The notes beneath the pieces are model-generated. The model was not told where the DNA came from. It saw only the letters and a list, made by a program, of their open reading frames with translations, and did no database searches. The position numbers and the translations under genes are program-made. A stretch of DNA of 64,000 nucleotides from Marinobacterium iners DSM 11526. Its GTDB lineage: Bacteria > Pseudomonadota > Gammaproteobacteria > Pseudomonadales > Balneatricaceae. Where the stretch lies: the NCBI RefSeq assembly GCF_900107855.1, contig NZ_FNRJ01000015.1, positions 1 to 64,000 on the forward strand. The letters are read 5' to 3'. The number at the start of each line of letters is the position of its first letter. Positions within the stretch are counted from its first letter, which is position 1. This document shows positions 18,929 to 27,911 of this stretch, piece after piece.

Positions 18929-19684
18929 TTAGATAAGGGGTTGCAGTGCCTGCCACAGCAGACGCAATGCCAACACAGTGACGATGATGCGGAACAGGCG
19001 GTTGAACCAGACCGAGCTGACTTTCTGCAGCAGGTTAAGCCCGATCCAGGTGCCCAGCATACCACTGAGAATCATCAGACCGATCAGTGGCAACCAATCG
19101 ATAAAGGAAAAGCCAATAAAGGAGAACACCACACCCTTGAGCAGGTGCTGACCAGTCATCGCCGCGGCAAAGGTGGCAACGGTCTGCATCTTGTCATGGC
19201 TGTGACGGTGCACGAACGCAGCGACCAGTGGACCGCTGGCCCCGACGAACATGGAGACAAAAGTGGTTAATGAACCGGCCAGCAGGGTGCGCAAGGGTGT
19301 CAATGTGCGCATAGCCGGCTTTGGCCCCCACACCATCCACAGAATGAAACCGGCCACTGCCAGCTGAATCACCTGCAACGGCAGCTGTACCACAACCAGT
19401 GATGCGAGCCCTGCGCCAATCAGAGCACCGAGCAGAAATCGGCCACACAGAGGCCAATCAATATGCTGACGGGTCATCAGGGCACGGTTGCCATTGGAGC
19501 CAAGCTGAACCAGGCCATGCACGGGGATCAGTGCGGCGATCGGTACAATCTGTGCCATCGCAACCAGCAGCAAAACACCGCCACCAATACCAAGGGTCGC
19601 GGTCATAAGGGAGGTAAAGCCAGCGGTCAGGATCAGCCAAACAGCATCCATCGCCACCAGTTCAGGCGGTAACCAGCCGATCAC
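18929..19684 (-). CDS. TauE/SafE family membrane permease
   Basis: A 251-residue inner-membrane protein with about eight hydrophobic helices and the TauE/SafE signatures TATLGIGGGVLLLVAMAQ and GASGPLVAAFVHRHSHDK. Members move small anions, often sulfite or sulfonates; the substrate here is unknown. The frame starts with GTG overlapping the upstream EAL-HDOD stop (GTGA), with an alternative ATG at 19651. It lies 63 bases upstream of the M20 peptidase on the same strand, so export or import of an organic acid linked to the ast cluster is conceivable. Confidence 0.8.
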   Translation of the reverse strand: MIGWLPPELVAMDAVWLILTAGFTSLMTATLGIGGGVLLLVAMAQIVPIAALIPVHGLVQLGSNGNRALMTRQHIDWPLCGRFLLGALIGAGLASLVVVQLPLQVIQLAVAGFILWMVWGPKPAMRTLTPLRTLLAGSLTTFVSMFVGASGPLVAAFVHRHSHDKMQTVATFAAAMTGQHLLKGVVFSFIGFSFIDWLPLIGLMILSGMLGTWIGLNLLQKVSSVWFNRLFRIIVTVLALRLLWQALQPLI

Positions 19685-20928
19685 GCCTGCTGCATGGCCA
19701 GCATCACCTGCTGTGCCCAGTTCAGGCTGTGGCGATAGGCCACCTCATAGAAGGGCTTGTCCAACTCCCGGCTGAGCTGCTCAAACTCACCCCTTTCATA
19801 ATGTTCAACCTGCTGCAGCAGCTCACCGCATGAGCCTCTGCGGCCAACCAGAGCATCTTTCATATCCTGCTGCAGGGGGACCTGAGACAGAAGATCTTCC
19901 ATTTCCATGTCCAGCAATACATCCAGCTGTGACAGCAGGCCTACGATGAAATGGTTGATCGGCTCATTTCGCCCCAGCATCTCGGCCAGCAGCTCGCAAA
20001 AACGGCCACGCACCAGCATGTTGCGCGTCAGCTCGTCCGGCTTGGTTTTATCGGTGCTGGTCAGGAACAGCATCACCCAGCGTTTGATCTGATCGATACC
20101 GAGCAGGGAGATGGCGTGGGAGAGCGAGCTGATTTCACGTTTGAGATTGAAGGCAGCGGAGTTGACCACCCTCAGAATCCGATAGGTCAGCGCCGGATCA
20201 TGCAGGGCAATCTGTTCAATGGACTGTGCCGTGGCGCTGGGACGCTGCATTTCGGTGAGCAACTCCAGCAGAACCACCTTGTTACCGGTAATTTTCTTGC
20301 CTTTGACCGCCTCGGGCTTGCTGAGGAAATAGCCCATATAGAGAGCAAAACCCATCTCCAGACAGCGACGAAACTCTTCCTGAGTTTCCACCTTGTCGGC
20401 CAGCAGCTCAAGCTGATAGGTTCGCAGGCGCTGCAACAACGCAGGAATGTTATCCAGCCCCAGCAGCTGAATATCCAGCTTCAGTACATGAACGATGTTC
20501 AACAGTGGCTCGAACTTGGGGTCTCGCGGGTCGTAATCCGCCAAAGCCAGTCGGTAGCCCTGCTGCGCCAGTCCCTTCACTCGAGCAATGAACTCGGGCG
20601 TTACGTCCGAGTGGCCCAGAATTTCCAGCACAAAATTCTGCTTCGGCAATTCGGGCACATCATTATTGAGCAGGAAGCTGTCCGTCACCTTGAGGAAACA
20701 GGGCAGTGACTGAACCGCACCGCCCTTGGTGATACTGGAGTAAGTACCCAGCAACACACCGAGCGTGGCATCTTCATCCTTCAGACCTTCAACGAAATTG
20801 CCATCCGTATCACGGAACAGCAACTCAAAGGCGACCACATCCTGGCTCTTGGTATAAATCGGCTGTCGCGCCATTAATACCTGGAGCTGCTGTTCATCTG
20901 CCATGATTTGAGAGCCGGTCGACGCCAC
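19681..20928 (-). CDS. EAL-HDOD (YuxH-type) signalling protein with degenerate EAL
   Basis: A 415-residue soluble protein with an N-terminal EAL-like domain (about 12-210) and a C-terminal HDOD domain (about 215-400). The phosphodiesterase site is degenerate: FELLFRD replaces EAL-type residues and LALADYDPRDP replaces the DDFGTG metal motif. It is therefore expected to bind or sense rather than cleave cyclic di-GMP. The HDOD part has HDPALTYRILRVVNSAAF and SLSHAISLLGIDQIKRW. The start is GTG, chosen because AAGGAG stands six bases before it; an internal ATG at 20904 lacks such a site. Confidence 0.88.
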   Translation of the reverse strand: MASTGSQIMADEQQLQVLMARQPIYTKSQDVVAFELLFRDTDGNFVEGLKDEDATLGVLLGTYSSITKGGAVQSLPCFLKVTDSFLLNNDVPELPKQNFVLEILGHSDVTPEFIARVKGLAQQGYRLALADYDPRDPKFEPLLNIVHVLKLDIQLLGLDNIPALLQRLRTYQLELLADKVETQEEFRRCLEMGFALYMGYFLSKPEAVKGKKITGNKVVLLELLTEMQRPSATAQSIEQIALHDPALTYRILRVVNSAAFNLKREISSLSHAISLLGIDQIKRWVMLFLTSTDKTKPDELTRNMLVRGRFCELLAEMLGRNEPINHFIVGLLSQLDVLLDMEMEDLLSQVPLQQDMKDALVGRRGSCGELLQQVEHYERGEFEQLSRELDKPFYEVAYRHSLNWAQQVMLAMQQA

Positions 20929-21034
20929 TGTTGACTCCTTGTTGGTCTGTTTCTGCTTGTTTTCAAACGAGGGTTAGAGTATAGCCACTCACCCTCGCCG
21001 AGAACAGAGCCTTACAAGGTTACATTGTATTGGA

Positions 21035-21574
21035 TCAGTACTGATCAGCTTGCTCTTCGATGGTTGCGTAAACCTCGTAGCTGCCATCTTTCTTCACCAG
21101 CAGCACCTGATACGGGCTGAAGCGATCATCAACCTCCATACCTGGACTGCCCATCGGCATGCCCGGTACCGCCAGCCCCAGGGCATCGGCGGGCGGCTGC
21201 TCCAGAAAGCCTTGCATCAGCTTCGCCGGCACATGGCCTTCAAACAGATAGCCTTGTTCGGATACAGCGGTGTGACAGGAGTGATACTGCCCCTGCAAAC
21301 CCATTTCCAGCTTCAGTTGGGTCAGGTTATCAGGGTGATGGGTCACCGAATGGAAGCCTGCATCTTCGACATGGTCAATCCAGTCCACACAGCAGCCACA
21401 GGTAGGGCTCTTGTAGACACGCAGATTCATGGCATCAACGCTGGCTTGCTGGGCCGTTGTCTGTGTTGCCGGCTTCGGTGCTTCTGAAGTTGCCTGAGAA
21501 TCGCTGCAGGCACTCAGCACAGCGGTAGATACAACTAACGAAAGGGCCACAAGGCCAGTACGATAAAGGGACAT
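21035..21574 (-). CDS. DUF411 metal-binding lipoprotein
   Basis: A 179-residue protein with a lipoprotein signal (LVVSTAVLSACSD; acylated Cys about residue 23), then a DUF411 domain. VYKSPTCGCCVDWIDHVEDAGF carries the CGCC cluster, followed by GQYHSCHTAV, YLFEGHVPAKLMQGFL and VPGMPMGSPGME, giving Cys, His and Met ligands suited to copper. DUF411 genes are often found in copper-resistance loci. A Cys/His-rich CopL-like gene follows upstream on the same strand. A periplasmic copper-binding role is likely but inferred. Confidence 0.82.
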   Translation of the reverse strand: MSLYRTGLVALSLVVSTAVLSACSDSQATSEAPKPATQTTAQQASVDAMNLRVYKSPTCGCCVDWIDHVEDAGFHSVTHHPDNLTQLKLEMGLQGQYHSCHTAVSEQGYLFEGHVPAKLMQGFLEQPPADALGLAVPGMPMGSPGMEVDDRFSPYQVLLVKKDGSYEVYATIEEQADQY

Positions 21575-21652
21575 GGAATTTCTCCTCTGTGCGAACGATC
21601 AGGCCGCACAATGCTGTTTCAAGGGGAGGGAGCCAGGCTCCCTGAACACACT

Positions 21653-22054
21653 TCAGACCAATGTGCGGGGTCTGGGTGGCTCATAGCGGGAGAAAACCGG
21701 TGCATCCGGTAGCTGTAACAGATCGATAGGGCGGTGCACTGCAGTCGGTCGCAACAGCACCATTTGGCTGTTTAGTACCAGTGCACTGCCCTGAGCACAA
21801 TGATCGGCGCAGTCAGCTTGAAAACTGTCGCAACAGGCCGCTTCATGAGGCTGCTCCAGATGACAGCTGCTACCCGAAGGTTGATGCGCAGTGTTCATCT
21901 GAGCCATGCAGTGACTACTGACGGCATGATGTTCAGCGGGGAGGGACGCCTGAACCAGACTGAACAGCTGCAGCACCAGAACAGCCATCAGCATCAGAAC
22001 CACAAGGACCTGAGGGCGATGAGAATCAAAATGGTCAGTGCGGGTCTGAAACAC
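21653..22054 (-). CDS. Small Cys/His-rich membrane-anchored protein, CopL/DUF2946-like
   Basis: A 133-residue product with one N-terminal hydrophobic helix (VLVVLMLMAVLVLQLFSLVQ) and a short tail rich in Cys, His and Met: HHAVSSHCMAQM, SCHLEQPHEAACC, CADHC. This resembles CopL-type or DUF2946 proteins linked to copper tolerance, but I do not recognise it firmly. The frame opens with GTG and no clear ribosome-binding site, so translation may begin at an internal Met near residue 21. The DUF411 gene lies 78 bases downstream. Confidence 0.5.
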   Translation of the reverse strand: MFQTRTDHFDSHRPQVLVVLMLMAVLVLQLFSLVQASLPAEHHAVSSHCMAQMNTAHQPSGSSCHLEQPHEAACCDSFQADCADHCAQGSALVLNSQMVLLRPTAVHRPIDLLQLPDAPVFSRYEPPRPRTLV

Positions 22055-22137
22055 GTCGGGTTCGTCAATTGAAAGCTAAACGCCTAAGGTACCCACAAGC
22101 AGAAGCGGGTTCAATGCTGCTGACAGAACCACTGGTA

Positions 22138-23157
22138 CTAAGCTTTCTCCATGCTGGTATAAGGCCATTCATCCGGCACCAGAAAAAAACGCTTTGTCTC
22201 GTGCCATACACCGCTATTTCCATCCTGCCCCAACTGTGCAAACAGCTTTGGTGGGCCTCCGGCGGCAATTCGAGAGGCCTGCGCATGCGCCAGCATTCCA
22301 TCCGGGTGACATGTCTGGTGCCAGGGCCCCAGCCAGTCAGGCTTGTTCAGTTGCACACTGGTTTCCAGCCGTAATTCACTTACCTGCGATGCTCGCAGCC
22401 AGTCGCCACGCAAGTGGTTCTCCGACACATTGGGCGGCAACGGCAGCGCACTCTGCCCGGCTGGATAAAACAGATATCCCGGCATCAACACATGTGATCG
22501 AGCCGACTGCGGCAGCCCTTTTTCAGCCAGCATAGCCCGGCTGGCGGGCTGTTCAGCCATCTTTACCTGATGACCAAGCAAGCGCTCGGTTTTCAGATCC
22601 AGCCGGTCACGGCTGTTGGGGCCGTACCAGTGCGAGTCATCAGCACCGGCCGCCAGATAGAATTTCACCGCGATTTCGTGATGCTCAACTTCACCGCTGA
22701 GCGGGTTGCGCAGCAGAAAGTCCAACTCGCCCAGTGTACGACCCTGCTCACGCACCTGAAGGTTGTGCCCCAGCAGTTCCCAACCCAGTACGTGGGTCAT
22801 CAGGCAGGCATACAGCTGCTCAAAGTACAGGCCAAGGCGCAGCTCTGCCGCCATATTCAGTTGCTGCAGCACATCGGGACAATGTGCCAGACGATCAATC
22901 CGCAGCCTGTAGTCCTGTGGCAGCGCTGCTGTCAGGTCAAATACCCGCTCATGCCTCATCAGTGATGGCGCCTGACAGAGCCAGTACAAATGACGCAGGC
23001 TTCGCGGCAGGTATTCAATTTCATTTGCCCTGTACATCACCCTCTCCACTAACCTGAACCCGGTATTCGGCATCATAGCCCATATGGCTTGAGGTTTCGG
23101 AACTTGACCTTCATATTGCGCGACGAGCGGCAGCAGGGTGCTTTCCGTTATACTCAT
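22138..23157 (-). CDS. DUF1853 family protein
   Basis: A cytoplasmic protein of up to 339 residues with the DUF1853 signatures [36 protein letters not shown] and [10 protein letters not shown], then [18 protein letters not shown]. The acidic residues plus Lys in the middle block recall a restriction-enzyme-like nuclease core, but no activity is known to me. The start is uncertain: the first ATG leaves only 38 bases to the divergent AIM24-family gene and lacks a ribosome-binding site; Met28/29 (about 23076) is an alternative. Confidence 0.75.
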   Translation of the reverse strand: MSITESTLLPLVAQYEGQVPKPQAIWAMMPNTGFRLVERVMYRANEIEYLPRSLRHLYWLCQAPSLMRHERVFDLTAALPQDYRLRIDRLAHCPDVLQQLNMAAELRLGLYFEQLYACLMTHVLGWELLGHNLQVREQGRTLGELDFLLRNPLSGEVEHHEIAVKFYLAAGADDSHWYGPNSRDRLDLKTERLLGHQVKMAEQPASRAMLAEKGLPQSARSHVLMPGYLFYPAGQSALPLPPNVSENHLRGDWLRASQVSELRLETSVQLNKPDWLGPWHQTCHPDGMLAHAQASRIAAGGPPKLFAQLGQDGNSGVWHETKRFFLVPDEWPYTSMEKA

Positions 23158-23195
23158 TCACAACAACACGGAGCAAATCGACAGGAGAGAGTGCC

Positions 23196-23984
23196 ATGCG
23201 TTGCCATGAAGTGGATTACGAGCTGATCGGCTCGGAGATGCAGCTGGTTGAAGTAGAATTGGACCCGGGCGAGGCCGTCATCGCCGAAGCTGGTGCCATG
23301 ACCTATATGGAAGAGGACATCGCTTTTGAAACCAAAATGGGTGATGGTTCCAATCCCGACGAGGGTCTGATGGGCAAGCTGTTTTCCGCCGGCAAGCGCG
23401 TGTTCACCGGCGAATCGATCTTCACCACTCACTTCAGCAACCGAGGCAGCCACAAACGCCGGGTAGCCTTTGCCGCGCCCTATCCGGGCAACATCGTGCC
23501 TCTTAACATGGCACAGCTGGGCGAAAAGGTGATCTGCCAGAAGGATGCCTTCCTCTGTGCCGCGCTGGGCACCCGCATCAGCATAACCTTCAACCGTCGC
23601 ATCGGCGCCGGCTTTTTCGGTGGTGAAGGTTTTATCCTGCAGAAGCTGGAAGGCGATGGCATGGCCTTCATTCAAGCTGGCGGCACCGTGGTGGAAAAGA
23701 AACTGAACGGCGAAACCCTGCGCGTGGATACCGGTTGTCTGGTCGGCTTCACCGAAGGGATCGACTACGACATCCAGCGCGCCGGCAACCTGAAATCGAT
23801 GGTGTTTGGCGGTGAGGGATTGTTTCTGGCCACGCTCAAAGGCACCGGCACTGTCTGGCTGCAAAGCCTGCCGTTCTCACGCATGGCAGACCGTATTCTG
23901 GCCCACGCCCCATCCAACGGCGGCAAGGACCAGGGCGAAGGCTCGGTGCTGGGCGGTATCGGGCGGATGATTGGGGGACGTTGA
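23196..23984 (+). CDS. AIM24/TIGR00266 family protein
   Basis: A 262-residue soluble beta-rich protein: [71 protein letters not shown] and [18 protein letters not shown]. These are hallmarks of the AIM24 family, whose bacterial function is unclear. The C-terminus ends in a Gly-rich tail. A good ribosome-binding site (AGGAGAG) precedes the ATG. It is the last ordinary chromosomal gene before the restriction island. Confidence 0.85.
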   Translation: MRCHEVDYELIGSEMQLVEVELDPGEAVIAEAGAMTYMEEDIAFETKMGDGSNPDEGLMGKLFSAGKRVFTGESIFTTHFSNRGSHKRRVAFAAPYPGNIVPLNMAQLGEKVICQKDAFLCAALGTRISITFNRRIGAGFFGGEGFILQKLEGDGMAFIQAGGTVVEKKLNGETLRVDTGCLVGFTEGIDYDIQRAGNLKSMVFGGEGLFLATLKGTGTVWLQSLPFSRMADRILAHAPSNGGKDQGEGSVLGGIGRMIGGR

Positions 23985-23990
23985 GTTTTC

Positions 23991-24025
23991 GCACCTTTGT
24001 GCAAGCACCCCTTGCACAAAGGTGC
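23991..24025. repeat. Perfect 15-bp inverted repeat at the left edge of the restriction island
   Basis: GCACCTTTGTGCAAG and its exact reverse complement flank a five-base loop. It lies between two converging genes, so it could end transcription, but no T-run follows on either strand. It may instead be a boundary mark or protein site. Confidence 0.75.
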
Positions 24026-24030
24026 TACCA

Positions 24031-27000
24031 CTACATTCTCTTATTCTGCTCACCCAGCACCTGCTGCCTTAACCACGCCAGCATCAGCCCCTGCAGCTCT
24101 TTGGTGATCTGCGGTTCGGACAGATACTTCATCGCAATGCCCTGCTGTGTGTCCATGCGGGCGATCACGGCGTCATCCATCGCTTTGGGGAAGTCGCCAT
24201 TCATGACCGCAGCGTCGGTGTTGTGGCGAATCTGGTCCATCACGCTTTCGTTCTCGGTCAGCTTGCTGGCCAGCCCTTGCACGAAGTCGAGTTTATCGCC
24301 ATCGGTGGTTTCGGTGCCAAACAGCTCGTTCATCTTCTCGACGATGTGTGACAGCAGATCGTACTCGCCCTCCTTCGGCTTACCCGTGCCCACGGCGGTG
24401 GTGCCGGTGATGTATTGGCCCTCGCCGTCCTTTAGCTTGAGGTCCTGAGTGCGTTTCTGCTTCAGGTTGTAATGGCTCAATGCCACGGCGGTGAGATCGA
24501 TTTCGTCCTCTTCGATCACTTCCTGACGCAGCAGCGGCAGCAGGTGGCGGCTGTAGACGTTGAGCTGCTCCAGTGCCGGGTCTTCAAATGGGGTGATCTG
24601 GCTGATGAACTCGTAAAAGCGGATATAGCTGTTCACGTCTTTCTTGAACAGATCCAGGCTGTCGCGGGTTTCCTCTGCGGCTTTCACTGAGCGTTCGGCA
24701 TTGGCACGTTCGCTGTCGCTGCCGGATTCGATCAAACGCTTGAGCTGGATACGGGCATCGCGCAGCACTTCGTTGGCGTGGCGGTAGCGCTGGATAAACC
24801 GATCCACGGCAGGTTTGATGTAGCCGGTCAGCGCCTCGGCGCCCCGCTTGGGGTCGAAGTAGGCGTCGGCAAATGCTTCCACCTCATGCCACTGGAGGAT
24901 GCTGTTTTCCAGAAGCTTGTGCTGCAGATCGTATACCAGGTTCGGGTCCGAGGTCTGGTCGAGCTGGGCGGTTTCAAAATACTTCTGGAACTCGGCCAGC
25001 ACCTCCTGCGGGTCGTTGGTGAAGTCCAGCACATAGGTGGTGTCCTTGCCCGGATAGGTGCGGTTGAGCCGCGACAGAGTCTGGATACAGTCGACGCCGG
25101 TCAGTTTCTTGTCCACGTACATGGCGCAGAGTTTGGGCTGGTCGAAACCAGTTTGGAACTTGTTCGCCACCAGCATCACCTGATAGTCGTCGGTATCGAA
25201 CGCCTTGCGCATATCACGCCCCTTGAGGCCGGGGTTCATGTTGCGCTCGGTGAAGGGATCAGGGCCGCTTTCCAGATCGTTGACCTCACCGGAGAAGGCC
25301 ACCATAGCCTGAATGCGCTCGTAGCCCTGCTCTCTGACGTACTTGTCGAACGCCAGCTTGTAGCGCACCGCTTCCATACGGCTGCCGGTGACCACCATCG
25401 CCTTGGCTTCGCCAGCCAGCAGGTGCATCACATTCTCACGGAAATGCTCAATGATCACCTGTACCTTCTGGCCGATATTGTGGGGATGCAGGCGCACCCA
25501 GCGCGACAGACGGGTTTTGGCCTTCTTGCTGTCCACCTCCTGATCGGCTTCCTGCTGCATCGCCAGCTTGTAGGCCAGCGCGTAACTGGTGTAGTTGCGC
25601 AGCACATCGAGGATAAAGCCTTCTTCAATCGCCTGGCGCATGGAGTACACATGGAAGGGATGGGGCGGGTTGTCGTCGCTGATCGGCATGCTCGGGTCGT
25701 CGGAGCGCCCGAACAGCTCCAGCGTCTTGGCCTTGGGCGTGGCGGTAAAGGCGAAATAGCTGATCTTGTCAGAACCGCCACGGGCTGCCAAGGTGGCGTT
25801 CATCACGTCCTCGGCAGACAGTTCATCCTCGTCCTTCAGCTGCTCCGCCATCAACACCTCACGCAGCTGGCGCGCAGTGCTGCCGGTCTGGCTGGAGTGG
25901 GCTTCGTCGGCAATGACGGCAAAGGTGCGATCCTGCAGGCCGGTGCTTTCCTGTATCGCCTTGAGCACATGGGGGAAGGTCTGGATGGTGACGATGATAA
26001 TCGGCGTGCCCCGGCTCAGGGCATCAGCCAGCTGGGCCGACTTGCTGCCGTCGCCTTCTTCGCGGTTGATGCGGCTGACAACGCCGGACTTGTGCTCGAA
26101 CTGGGAGATAGTCTCCTGCAACTGGCTGTCCAGCACGGTGCGGTCGGTAATCACGATCACCGAGTTGAACACCTTGTCGCCCTCGGCGTTGCACAGGCTG
26201 GAGGCCTGATGCGCCAGCCAGGCGATGGAGTTGGACTTGCCGGAACCTGCCGAGTGCTGAATCAGGTACTTCTGGCCGGTGCCTTCCACGCGCACGGTGT
26301 TGAGCAGTTTTTGCACCACCGCCCACTGGTGATAACGCGGAAAGATCATGGTCTCTTTAGTGTGGATATGGCCCAGCTCGTCGAAGACCTCTTTCGACTC
26401 CAGATGCACGAAGCGGTGCAGCAGCTTGAGCCAGTTATCGGGCTGGAACACCTCGTTCCAAAGGTACTCGGTGGCATAGCCATCAGTAGGCTGATCGTTA
26501 CCGGCGCCACCCGCCGCCGTGCCCCGGTTGAACGGCAGGAAGAAGGTATCCTTGCCGGCCAGTTTGGTAGTCATCGCCACCTCAAACTGATTCACCGCAA
26601 AATGCACCAGCGCCCCGCGCTTGAACTTCAGCAGCGGCTCGTCCTTGCCGTTGGTTTTCGGCTTGCGATCATAGCGGTACTGCTTCTTGGCGTTTTCAAG
26701 GCTCTGCTTGAAGCAGGATTTCAGCTCCAGCGTAGCTACAGGCAGGCCGTTGACGAACAGAGTCAGATCGATACGGCCGTCATAGCCGTGGGGACTGTAG
26801 ATTAGCTCAGGCACCACTCGCAGGCGGTTGGCGGCATAGCGCAGCTCCAGCTCGGGGTTGAGGCTGTTGTCCGGCTTGAAGGTGGCGACTTTGAGGCGCA
26901 CGCCGCGATCTTCGATCTGATTACGCAGCAGCCAGAGGGTGCCCTTGCGGCTCAGACTGCGCTCGGCAGCATTGAGCAGGTGATGCTCCGGTTCGCGGCC

Positions 27001-27180
27001 ATAGATCTTGCAGAACTTGGCCCAGGCATCGGGCTGGGTCTCCTGCACATAGGCGATCAGGTCGTCCGGGTAGAGGGCGCGTTTGCGGTCATACTGGCTC
27101 GACTGCCCCACCTGCCAGCCCTGTGCCTGCAGGGCGGCGATGATGTCGTTCTGAAATGCCAGTTCGCGGCTGTCAGCCAT
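24031..27180 (-). CDS. hsdR: Type I restriction enzyme subunit R
   Basis: HsdR is the motor and nuclease of a type I restriction complex; it translocates DNA and cuts unmodified DNA away from the HsdS site. The 1049-residue protein has an N-terminal nuclease (YDGRIDLTLFVNGLPVATLELKS, the acidic-ExK core near residue 135-160). Its helicase motor has HSAGSGKSNSIAWL (Walker A), ADEAHSSQTG (DEAH), FAFTATPKAKTLELF and QTLSRLNRTYPGKD. A helical C-terminal region follows that probably binds the methylase. Length is normal. The gene is last in the hsd cluster, separated from hsdM/hsdS by the GIY-YIG and higBA genes. Confidence 0.96.
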   Translation of the reverse strand: MADSRELAFQNDIIAALQAQGWQVGQSSQYDRKRALYPDDLIAYVQETQPDAWAKFCKIYGREPEHHLLNAAERSLSRKGTLWLLRNQIEDRGVRLKVATFKPDNSLNPELELRYAANRLRVVPELIYSPHGYDGRIDLTLFVNGLPVATLELKSCFKQSLENAKKQYRYDRKPKTNGKDEPLLKFKRGALVHFAVNQFEVAMTTKLAGKDTFFLPFNRGTAAGGAGNDQPTDGYATEYLWNEVFQPDNWLKLLHRFVHLESKEVFDELGHIHTKETMIFPRYHQWAVVQKLLNTVRVEGTGQKYLIQHSAGSGKSNSIAWLAHQASSLCNAEGDKVFNSVIVITDRTVLDSQLQETISQFEHKSGVVSRINREEGDGSKSAQLADALSRGTPIIIVTIQTFPHVLKAIQESTGLQDRTFAVIADEAHSSQTGSTARQLREVLMAEQLKDEDELSAEDVMNATLAARGGSDKISYFAFTATPKAKTLELFGRSDDPSMPISDDNPPHPFHVYSMRQAIEEGFILDVLRNYTSYALAYKLAMQQEADQEVDSKKAKTRLSRWVRLHPHNIGQKVQVIIEHFRENVMHLLAGEAKAMVVTGSRMEAVRYKLAFDKYVREQGYERIQAMVAFSGEVNDLESGPDPFTERNMNPGLKGRDMRKAFDTDDYQVMLVANKFQTGFDQPKLCAMYVDKKLTGVDCIQTLSRLNRTYPGKDTTYVLDFTNDPQEVLAEFQKYFETAQLDQTSDPNLVYDLQHKLLENSILQWHEVEAFADAYFDPKRGAEALTGYIKPAVDRFIQRYRHANEVLRDARIQLKRLIESGSDSERANAERSVKAAEETRDSLDLFKKDVNSYIRFYEFISQITPFEDPALEQLNVYSRHLLPLLRQEVIEEDEIDLTAVALSHYNLKQKRTQDLKLKDGEGQYITGTTAVGTGKPKEGEYDLLSHIVEKMNELFGTETTDGDKLDFVQGLASKLTENESVMDQIRHNTDAAVMNGDFPKAMDDAVIARMDTQQGIAMKYLSEPQITKELQGLMLAWLRQQVLGEQNKRM

Positions 27181-27220
27181 GACGGTTCCTCTTCCATGTA
27201 TCGGTTGTTGGTGATGCGGG

Positions 27221-27532
27221 TTATGCGTGCGCTACCTCGGCCAGCGACTGGACTGATGCCAGATAGCTGTTATCGGCATGCTCTACCTCCCAGACATCAT
27301 AGCGGGTCTGCATGGTGAGCCAACTGGCCACCGAGGTGCCGGTGGCCTTGGCGATACGCAGCGCCAGCTCCTTGCTGCAGGCTGCATGGCCATTTACGAA
27401 CAGCGAAAGGTGCTTGCGGGAGACTCCCATCGCCTTGGCCGCAGCCGTTACGCTCAGGCCCAGCGGGTCGAGTACGTCAGCCTTGAACACTACACCGGGA
27501 TGAACCGGTTTGCGGGTACGAATGCGCGTCAT
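27221..27532 (-). CDS. higA: HigA-type antitoxin
   Basis: A 103-residue XRE-family DNA-binding antitoxin starting MTRIRTRKPVHPGVVFKADVL. The helix-turn-helix is SVTAAAKAMGVSRKHLSLFVNG, followed by LALRIAKATGTSVASWLTMQ, the VapI/HigA pattern. It is expected to neutralise the adjacent HigB and to repress the pair. The toxin gene lies 10 bases upstream, the usual toxin-first order of higBA. The longer open frame upstream is not needed. It precedes hsdR by 40 bases. Confidence 0.92.
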   Translation of the reverse strand: MTRIRTRKPVHPGVVFKADVLDPLGLSVTAAAKAMGVSRKHLSLFVNGHAACSKELALRIAKATGTSVASWLTMQTRYDVWEVEHADNSYLASVQSLAEVAHA

Positions 27533-27542
27533 GGTGCACCTC

Positions 27543-27824
27543 TCAGTGGTATTGTTCATAGTCCACGACAATGGCATCGCCATCATCAAACTCAAAGGTA
27601 AGGCGCCAGGCGCCCGACACATCAATCGCGTACCGCCCCTGCATCTTGCCTTTCAGGGGATGCAGGCGATAACCCGGCAGATTCATATCCTCCGGGGAGG
27701 TGGCGGCATCCAAACGATCAAGGCGGGTTTCCAGCTTGTTGGCATGCTTCGGGTTAATACCCTTGCTGGTGCCGTCATAGAAGAAATCTTCCAGTCCCTT
27801 GTGCCTGAAGCTTTTAATCGCCAT
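27543..27824 (-). CDS. higB: HigB-type toxin (RelE superfamily)
   Basis: A 93-residue ribosome-dependent mRNA interferase-type toxin. MAIKSFRHKGLEDFFYDGTSKGI and the segment LPGYRLHPLKGKMQGRYAIDVSGAWRLTFEF are typical of HigB, with Lys, Arg and aromatic residues that form the RNA-cutting surface in relatives. It begins the higBA pair inside the restriction cluster and follows the GIY-YIG gene. The pair may stabilise the island or simply be a passenger. Confidence 0.92.
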   Translation of the reverse strand: MAIKSFRHKGLEDFFYDGTSKGINPKHANKLETRLDRLDAATSPEDMNLPGYRLHPLKGKMQGRYAIDVSGAWRLTFEFDDGDAIVVDYEQYH

Positions 27825-27911
27825 CCGTCGCGCTTTGATGCGTTACCACTTAGGTAACATTATAGTCATTCACGTCGCAAAAGTGCCAGCTTGTCCTGCT
27901 CCAAAGCGGAT

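Noticed and set aside
24778..26805. A 675-codon open frame on the plus strand opposite hsdR.
   Set aside because: It is the antisense shadow of a GC-rich gene; the product has no recognisable domain, while the minus strand carries every HsdR motif in order.
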